The translations under genes and the position numbers were made by a program. The notes under the pieces were generated by a model. The model made no database searches and was not told the origin of the DNA. It saw only the letters and a list, made by a program, of their open reading frames with translations. A stretch of 11,410 bases of DNA from JAGPUQ01 sp041594335 (lineage in GTDB: Bacteria > Pseudomonadota > Gammaproteobacteria > Pseudomonadales > Porticoccaceae): the NCBI GenBank assembly GCA_041594335.1, contig JBFHML010000065.1, forward strand, positions 1 to 11,410. The letters run 5' to 3'. Of the stretch, positions 7,216-11,410 are shown piece by piece. Every line of letters starts with the position of its first letter. Position 1 is the stretch's first letter.

Positions 7216-7911
7216 CTATGCCAGCGTAATGGCGTGTTCGCGATCCGGCCGCTCCATGTGTGCAAGGCCATTAAACGCCTGCAGGGCCAGCCGATCGCCA
7301 TCGCGCAGAAAACGTGTGGTAGCCGTGTTGCGAACCTGCATCATCAATTCCACCGCCGCAGCATCTGTCAGCTGCATCACGTGCTTGACGACCAGGGATT
7401 TGGGCCCTCCGGAAGAAACGATCAACACGCGTTCTCGCGCATCGCCAGTTCGCTGAATCTCGAGCAGACCGTCGACGACCCGCTGGTTGAAGTCGGTCCA
7501 GCGCTCCACCGGTCTGCCCGCCGTCTCCGCGAGATCGGCATCCAAGTCCCCGGCAATCCACGCAGACATGACCTCACGCAATATCCCAAAAAACTCCACT
7601 GCGGTGCGTGGCTCCTCGACATCCGGGCGGTGGCGGCGACAATAAGTTCGCAGCACCGGCTGAAACGAAAACTCATTCAGACGCGGATCTATCCGGGGCT
7701 CGAAACGTCGGTTCATGCCCGCAGCGATACCCTCCAGGGTCTCCCGGTGGCGGCGCATGTCGCCGATCACGACCCGATCAAACGCCAAGCGGCGCTCCAG
7801 AAAATACTCCCCCAGCCACCGCGCTTGCTCCCAACCGAGCGGCGACAGCTGATCGTAGTTCCGCGCGCCAAGCGAAGCTTGGCCGTGACGCACAAAATAG
7901 ATTTCAGTCAT
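7216..7911 (-). CDS. Histidine-phosphatase-fold protein with altered second histidine
   Basis: A 231-residue protein of the phosphoglycerate-mutase-like fold and the first gene of the leftward operon. It begins MTEIYFVRHGQAS, with RHG at 8-10 and H9 as the potential phospho-acceptor. R54 (RRHRET) and E80 (LNEF) fit the pocket. The usual VSHG carrying the second histidine is replaced by VSSGGP (165-170), putting S167 in its place, so activity may be reduced or changed. I recall similar SGGP versions in phosphatase-fold genes beside ACAD10/11-like clusters. The frame is open far upstream to 8328, but the start at ATG 7911-7909 fits the family's N-terminus; the extension overlaps the divergent receptor gene and is meaningless. 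No clear Shine-Dalgarno is visible. The dehydrogenase gene follows after 39 bases. A role in the same phospho-intermediate pathway is an inference. Confidence 0.9.
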   Translation of the reverse strand: MTEIYFVRHGQASLGARNYDQLSPLGWEQARWLGEYFLERRLAFDRVVIGDMRRHRETLEGIAAGMNRRFEPRIDPRLNEFSFQPVLRTYCRRHRPDVEEPRTAVEFFGILREVMSAWIAGDLDADLAETAGRPVERWTDFNQRVVDGLLEIQRTGDARERVLIVSSGGPKSLVVKHVMQLTDAAAVELMMQVRNTATTRFLRDGDRLALQAFNGLAHMERPDREHAITLA

Positions 7912-7947
7912 GGGATTGCCGTGCGGGCCCGTCCAAAGCCAGATGAT

Positions 7948-7966
7948 CCCCACGACTGTGGTGGGG
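7948..7966 (-). other. Short hairpin in the leader of the leftward operon
   Basis: CCCCAC (7948-7953) and GTGGGG (7961-7966) form a 6-base GC-rich stem with a 7-base loop, 37-55 bases upstream of the first ATG. There is no T-tract, so it is not an obvious terminator. It could be an operator or a leader structure, or chance in GC-rich DNA. Confidence 0.3.
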
Positions 7967-7989
7967 CAAGGCCGCTGGTGAACCGTGGC

Positions 7990-8018
7990 ATGGTACACAG
8001 CACGATCTTGGCTGTCAG
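7990..8018 (-). promoter_or_regulatory. Candidate sigma70-type promoter for the leftward catabolic operon
   Basis: The minus strand has CTGACA (8018-8013, five of six to the -35 consensus), a 17-base spacer, and TACCAT (7995-7990, four of six to the -10 consensus). A start near 7983 would give a leader of about 70 bases before ATG 7911. An imperfectly centred palindrome, GGCTG-T-CAGCC (8010-8020), overlaps the -35 and could be a repressor site. No regulator gene is in the window. Confidence 0.45.
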
Positions 8019-8051
8019 CCGTGACGAGCAACGGATTGCGCTCAGGTGAGG

Positions 8052-8080
8052 CTGCCGCTGCCAACTGCGATAGGTACAAT
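8052..8080 (+). promoter_or_regulatory. Candidate promoter for the TonB receptor genes
   Basis: TACAAT at 8075-8080 is a good -10 box 27 bases before the GTG start. The matching -35 (CTGCCG, 8052-8057, 17-base spacer) is poor, so it might need an activator or be a chance match. The rest of the 7912-8107 divergent region contains no supported gene. Confidence 0.3.
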
Positions 8081-8107
8081 GTGAGCGCAAATGTCCGAGT
8101 ATGAAAC

Positions 8108-10180
8108 GTGGCCGATCGTTGCGCACAACAGGCTCGCCGAAGCCCCCGGACCCGCCGAGCGGGGCTGTCGAGCTGCATGCTTCTAGCGCTCGTTGGGCCG
8201 CTGGCAAGCGGCTCGGAGCAACCCGGGCTCGCCGAGGCCGACCTACTCGGCCCCATCCCAGAACTCAGCATCGTGAGCCATTTCCCGCAAACTGCGGCGC
8301 GAGCCCCCGCCAGCACTACGGTGATCACCGCAGATATGCTCCGCGCCTCTGGCGCCCTGACCTGGGTCGATGTGTTTCGCTTGGTGCCCGGCTTTCAGGC
8401 CTATGCGGTCAATGCCAACCGCTTTGGGGTTTCCTACCACGGCCAAGGGCGAGAACTGCCCAACCACCTGGAGGTCATGGTAGACGGACGCTCAGTCTAC
8501 GACCCGATTCAATCCACCGTGGTGTGGGGCGCGCTCGGGGTAGAACTGGAGGACATCGATCGCATCGAAGTCGTACGCGGCCCAAGCGCCGCCGCTCACG
8601 GCTCCAACGCCTTCTCCGGGGCGGTGAACATCATTACCAGGGCACCGGTTCAGGACAGCGGTAGCCAGGCCCGCGCCACCCTGGGCGAGCGGGGAACACG
8701 GCGCGCGTCGATTCGCCACAGCGATCAAGTGGCCAACTTCGACTATCGCCTCTCTGTGGGCTTCGATCACAACGATGGCTTCCCGAACCACAATGCCTTT
8801 GGCCCCGACGACGGCGCGGAAACCTGGAACTTCAATCTGCGCACCACCTTTACGCCCTCGCTCACAGACACTCTCAGCTTCGATGTCGGGTTTTCCCGTC
8901 ACGATACGGAAGTCGGCGACGCCGACCGCCTCCATGAGTATGTCCCCGTGCGCAATTACAGCCAGCACCAGCGCTTCTCATGGGAGCGCCAACTGTCGGG
9001 CGGCCGAGAATGGCAGGCCACCTTTTACCGCAATCACCTGCGTGCCAATGGGGTCCGCGACTTTGGCTTAATCTCCACCTTGACCGGCGTGGACCCCGCA
9101 GCGATCCCCACGCTGTTTGGAATCCCCGACCAGCACTTTGTGACCGGCTTCCACACCCTAGAATCGGAGCGGCTAGACCTCGAAGGCCTGTATCGCGCCA
9201 GATCCGACGATCTCACCTGGGTCATCGGTGCCGGCGCCCGACAGGATGCCGTCAACAGCATCTTTTTTATCGGCGACGACGACACCCACGACGAACAGTA
9301 CTTTCGACTGTTCATGCACAGCGAATGGCGGCCCCACGACAACTGGTCGGTGTCGGCAGGCGCGATGGCTGAGAGGACCCCGGTGGGCACACTGCTATCA
9401 CCGCGCGTCTCGCTCGCCCGCCACCTCCACGCCAACCATACGCTACGACTGAGCCATGCGCGGGGACGTAGAGCCCCTTCAATCACAGAGATGCTCGAGC
9501 GGCAGTTCGCGATGCTGGGGGAGGTCGTGGTGGACGATATACGCCGCGCAGCCGATCTCGATGACGAACGCATCGACAGCCTGGAACTGGCCTATCTCGC
9601 GCGATTTCCAGAGCAAGGGATCGACCTGGACATCAAGTTTTTCCGGGAAGAGGTCAACGATGGCATCGATGATTACCGCGAACCCATACCGACACTACTC
9701 CCATTCTTCGACCAGGAACGACTGGTCCGAGACAATTATTCTGCCTGGGACACCACGGGAGTCGAACTGCAACTCTTCTACCACTTTTCAGACCTGAGCT
9801 GGGCCCGCCTGCACTACACTCACCAGGATCTCGACAGTCACTATGTGAACCGGTTCGAGCCCAAGCTGGAGGTCAAGGAGTTCGACGGCGGAGCACCACG
9901 CCACTCCGGCGGACTGCTGTACAACCACCGCTGGTCCGAGAATGTCGACGGCGGTTTTTTCGTCTATTACCAAGATGACGTGAATTGGCGTAACGGCAAT
10001 CCCATTGATGCCTTTCTCCGCGTCGATGCGCAAATCACTTGGCGCTTTCGTGCCGGAGCCAACCACGGCCACCTACAGCTGGTTGCCCAGAACCTCGGTG
10101 GAGATTATCAAGAGTTCAACGGGGAAAATCGGTTCGAAACCGCGTTTTTCCTGCGCGCGAGGATCGATCTGCCAAATTGA
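8108..10180 (+). CDS. TonB-dependent outer-membrane receptor
   Basis: A 690-residue outer-membrane receptor. A basic n-region (RRSPRTRRAG) and a hydrophobic stretch to about residue 35 form a signal peptide. The plug domain spans about 60-180, with STTVITADMLRASGALTWVD (69-88) and the hallmark IEVVRGPSAAAHGSNAFSG (153-171) leading to VNIITR. The remaining 500 or so residues are a beta barrel of alternating aromatic strands. There is no N-terminal sigma-signalling domain. The start is GTG 8108, because an in-frame TGA lies at 8102-8104 and the internal ATG at 8177 would strip the basic part of the signal peptide; no strong ribosome site is seen. The protein ends in asparagine (RIDLPN) rather than the usual aromatic residue. 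Such receptors import or sense ligands using TonB-ExbBD energy; the ligand is unknown. It heads a plus-strand set with a periplasmic binding protein and a membrane protein. Confidence 0.93.
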   Translation: MADRCAQQARRSPRTRRAGLSSCMLLALVGPLASGSEQPGLAEADLLGPIPELSIVSHFPQTAARAPASTTVITADMLRASGALTWVDVFRLVPGFQAYAVNANRFGVSYHGQGRELPNHLEVMVDGRSVYDPIQSTVVWGALGVELEDIDRIEVVRGPSAAAHGSNAFSGAVNIITRAPVQDSGSQARATLGERGTRRASIRHSDQVANFDYRLSVGFDHNDGFPNHNAFGPDDGAETWNFNLRTTFTPSLTDTLSFDVGFSRHDTEVGDADRLHEYVPVRNYSQHQRFSWERQLSGGREWQATFYRNHLRANGVRDFGLISTLTGVDPAAIPTLFGIPDQHFVTGFHTLESERLDLEGLYRARSDDLTWVIGAGARQDAVNSIFFIGDDDTHDEQYFRLFMHSEWRPHDNWSVSAGAMAERTPVGTLLSPRVSLARHLHANHTLRLSHARGRRAPSITEMLERQFAMLGEVVVDDIRRAADLDDERIDSLELAYLARFPEQGIDLDIKFFREEVNDGIDDYREPIPTLLPFFDQERLVRDNYSAWDTTGVELQLFYHFSDLSWARLHYTHQDLDSHYVNRFEPKLEVKEFDGGAPRHSGGLLYNHRWSENVDGGFFVYYQDDVNWRNGNPIDAFLRVDAQITWRFRAGANHGHLQLVAQNLGGDYQEFNGENRFETAFFLRARIDLPN

Positions 10181-10193
10181 ATCTTCCTGACCA

Positions 10194-10207
10194 GGCCGGT
10201 TGCGGCC
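10194..10207 (+). other. Small hairpin in the receptor/binding-protein gap
   Basis: GGCCG-GTTG-CGGCC forms a 5-base stem with a 4-base loop, 14 bases after the receptor stop. It lacks a U-tract, so it is not a convincing terminator but could stabilise or partly separate the two messages. The remainder of the 134-base gap (10181-10314) shows no gene or clear promoter. Confidence 0.25.
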
Positions 10208-10303
10208 AGGCCCGGAGCGCTAGACAACGGCTGCGGCACTCGACCGCTTGGCGCTTCAGCACAGACGCACGCCGAGCAAGAGCCAGGGTCGCATCCAGGA
10301 CGA

Positions 10304-10308
10304 AAGGG
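10304..10308 (+). promoter_or_regulatory. Ribosome binding site deciding the binding-protein start
   Basis: AAGGG lies 6 bases before ATG 10315. The reading frame is open from 10039, but this site and the signal peptide that follows support ATG 10315. Confidence 0.6.
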
Positions 10309-10314
10309 CAGGGA

Positions 10315-11280
10315 ATGCACGCATTCGGACACCAGTATCAACAGCCTCTGCGGCGAGGGCGGTTAGCACGCTTGCCACAGACCGCAGTGCTCCTCGTAAC
10401 ACTGGCACTCTGGGCGGGCGAGGCTTTCGCAGCGCATGTCCACATCATCGTGGCCAACGACGCGCCTTACTATCTGCAGGCCGCGACCAGCCTGCGTGAG
10501 CGCTTGGCGGTGCTCAGCCCAGAAACCAAGACGGCGCTCCACACCGAGCTACCCACGCATACGCCCAGTTCCGACCTCCTGGTCACTATCGGCTCCGACG
10601 CCATGGCCAAGCTGCGCGCTCACCTCCCTGAGCGCTGGGCACTGCATCTATTCATCACAAGCGATGCCTGGGCTCAACAACTCGCGAAAGACCCGGGCGT
10701 GCAAGCAAATTCGGCACTGGTTCTAGACCCCCCGCCACGCCACCTTGTGGCCCTCGCCAAGACATTACTTCCGGCCGCCAACACGATGGCGGTCATCCTC
10801 GGCCCAATCTCCCGAAAACATCTGGATCTGGTACATCGCGAAGCGGAAACGGCGGGATTGGAACCTTTGATCGGTGTGCTGTCACCGGATGCCAACCCAC
10901 TCGCCACCCTCTCCCCCTTGGTAGACGCTGCCGACGTGGCACTGGTACTCCCTGACAGCGCCGATTTCAATCGGGCCGCCGCCAAATGGTTGCTCCAGCT
11001 AGGATTTCGTGCGCGAACCCCCATCATTGCCTTCTCCCGCGCCTACGCCAACGCGGGCGCTCTCGCCTCGGTATTCGTAACGCCGGAAGATATCGGATAC
11101 GAGGGTGCGGGCCTTATCCATCGCAACATCGGCAGCGGCAGCTACGAGACCGGCATGCGCTATCCCGAGCAATACAGCATTGCGACCAACCGCGCCGTCG
11201 CTGCAGCCCTCCATATCGAACTCCCCGACGACGAAGCGCTAAAGGCACACTTAACGTTCACGCTAGAGGCGTTGCCATGA
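10315..11280 (+). CDS. Orphan periplasmic substrate-binding protein, TrpX/PF04392-like
   Basis: A 321-residue exported protein. The signal peptide has a basic region to about residue 19, a hydrophobic core (TAVLLVTLALWAG, 23-35) and an AFA|A cleavage site after residue 39. The mature part has two alpha/beta lobes in the style of PF04392 ABC substrate-binding proteins: DLLVTIGSDAM (87-97), MAVILGPISRKHL (158-170), SPLVDAADVALVLPDSADF (200-218), then TPIIAFSRAYANAGALASV (235-253) and a C-terminal lobe. Relatives bind small ligands such as amino acids; the ligand here is unknown. No permease or ATPase gene is visible, and the stop overlaps the start of a membrane protein (ATGA), so a sensing role is plausible. 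The start at ATG 10315 is supported by AAGGG 6 bases upstream. The long open extension from 10039 lies partly in the receptor gene and is rejected. Confidence 0.85.
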   Translation: MHAFGHQYQQPLRRGRLARLPQTAVLLVTLALWAGEAFAAHVHIIVANDAPYYLQAATSLRERLAVLSPETKTALHTELPTHTPSSDLLVTIGSDAMAKLRAHLPERWALHLFITSDAWAQQLAKDPGVQANSALVLDPPPRHLVALAKTLLPAANTMAVILGPISRKHLDLVHREAETAGLEPLIGVLSPDANPLATLSPLVDAADVALVLPDSADFNRAAAKWLLQLGFRARTPIIAFSRAYANAGALASVFVTPEDIGYEGAGLIHRNIGSGSYETGMRYPEQYSIATNRAVAAALHIELPDDEALKAHLTFTLEALP

Positions 11281-11410
11281 AGCGCCGGCGCAACCTCCGC
11301 GGCAGCTTGCAATTCCGTTTGCTGCTGATCGGCTCTCTGCCGTTGCTGTTGATCACGGTGTTGTTCACCAGCTACGCCATCTACAGCCGCCAAGGCGACA
11401 TGCTGAGCAA
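11277..11410 (+). CDS. Membrane protein, probable sensor, N-terminus only (runs off right edge)
   Basis: Only 44 codons are visible. The ATG at 11277 overlaps the binding-protein stop (ATGA), and AGAGG lies about 8 bases upstream, so the start and translational coupling are well supported. The protein begins with a basic MKRRRNLRG, followed by a hydrophobic membrane segment from about residue 12 to 34 (FRLLLIGSLPLLLITVLF) and then a polar, presumably periplasmic stretch. This is the usual beginning of a membrane-bound histidine kinase, diguanylate cyclase or chemoreceptor, which agrees with its position after an orphan binding protein. No signalling domain is in the window, so an ABC permease or another membrane protein cannot be ruled out. 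Confidence 0.75.
   Translation, partial: MKRRRNLRGSLQFRLLLIGSLPLLLITVLFTSYAIYSRQGDMLS

Noticed and set aside
7912..8328. 139-codon N-terminal extension of the operon-leading phosphatase
   Set aside because: The family start (MTEIYFVRHG) is at 7911. The extension runs through the promoter region and into the receptor gene on the other strand.
8101..8664. Plus-strand open frame starting MKRGRS at the receptor start
   Set aside because: It is out of frame with the receptor, has no signal peptide core, and runs through the conserved plug domain of the real gene.
10194..10207. Intrinsic terminator after the TonB receptor
   Set aside because: The stem is only 5 base pairs and no T-tract follows.
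10039..10314. 92-codon upstream extension of the binding protein
   Set aside because: It overlaps the receptor's end in another frame and would bury the signal peptide inside the protein.

Overview
The window looks like GC-rich gammaproteobacterial chromosomal DNA. I base this on dense gene packing, the close match of the PdxH ending to the enterobacterial form, and the mix of lipid-type catabolism with TonB-dependent transport. I cannot name the genus. No rRNA, tRNA, CRISPR array, insertion sequence or phage gene is visible. No gene-free stretch exceeds 300 bases; the longest is the 196-base divergent control region at 7912-8107.

Left and centre (7911 down to 1, minus strand). Eight closely spaced genes run leftwards from a candidate promoter near 7990-8018. 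In transcription order they are: a histidine-phosphatase-fold protein with an altered active site; an acyl-CoA dehydrogenase of the ACAD10/11 type; an APH-like phosphotransferase; a zinc-free quinone-oxidoreductase-type MDR; three different short-chain dehydrogenases (SDRs); pdxH; and a second, canonical histidine phosphatase. Counting that second phosphatase, nine genes lie head to tail with gaps of 4-39 bases, so they are probably one transcript. After 135 bases comes the N-terminus of a flavin-containing or Baeyer-Villiger-type monooxygenase, which runs off the left edge and may have its own promoter.

The kinase and dehydrogenase pair is the informative part. In animals the two domains are fused in ACAD10/ACAD11. 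Related bacterial proteins (the Lva levulinate pathway of Pseudomonas putida) phosphorylate the hydroxyl of a 4-hydroxyacyl-CoA and then eliminate phosphate to give an enoyl-CoA. With SDRs, a quinone-reductase-like enzyme and a monooxygenase nearby, the cluster reads as a pathway that breaks down a hydroxylated or ketone-containing acid or ring compound. The substrate cannot be read from sequence.

Right (8108 to the end, plus strand). Three genes are transcribed divergently: a TonB-dependent outer-membrane receptor, an orphan periplasmic substrate-binding protein of the TrpX-like (PF04392) kind, and the first 44 codons of a membrane protein whose ATG overlaps the previous stop. No ABC permease or ATPase is visible. 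The set may be an envelope-spanning sensing system (outer-membrane receptor, periplasmic binder, inner-membrane sensor), but the output domain lies beyond the window.
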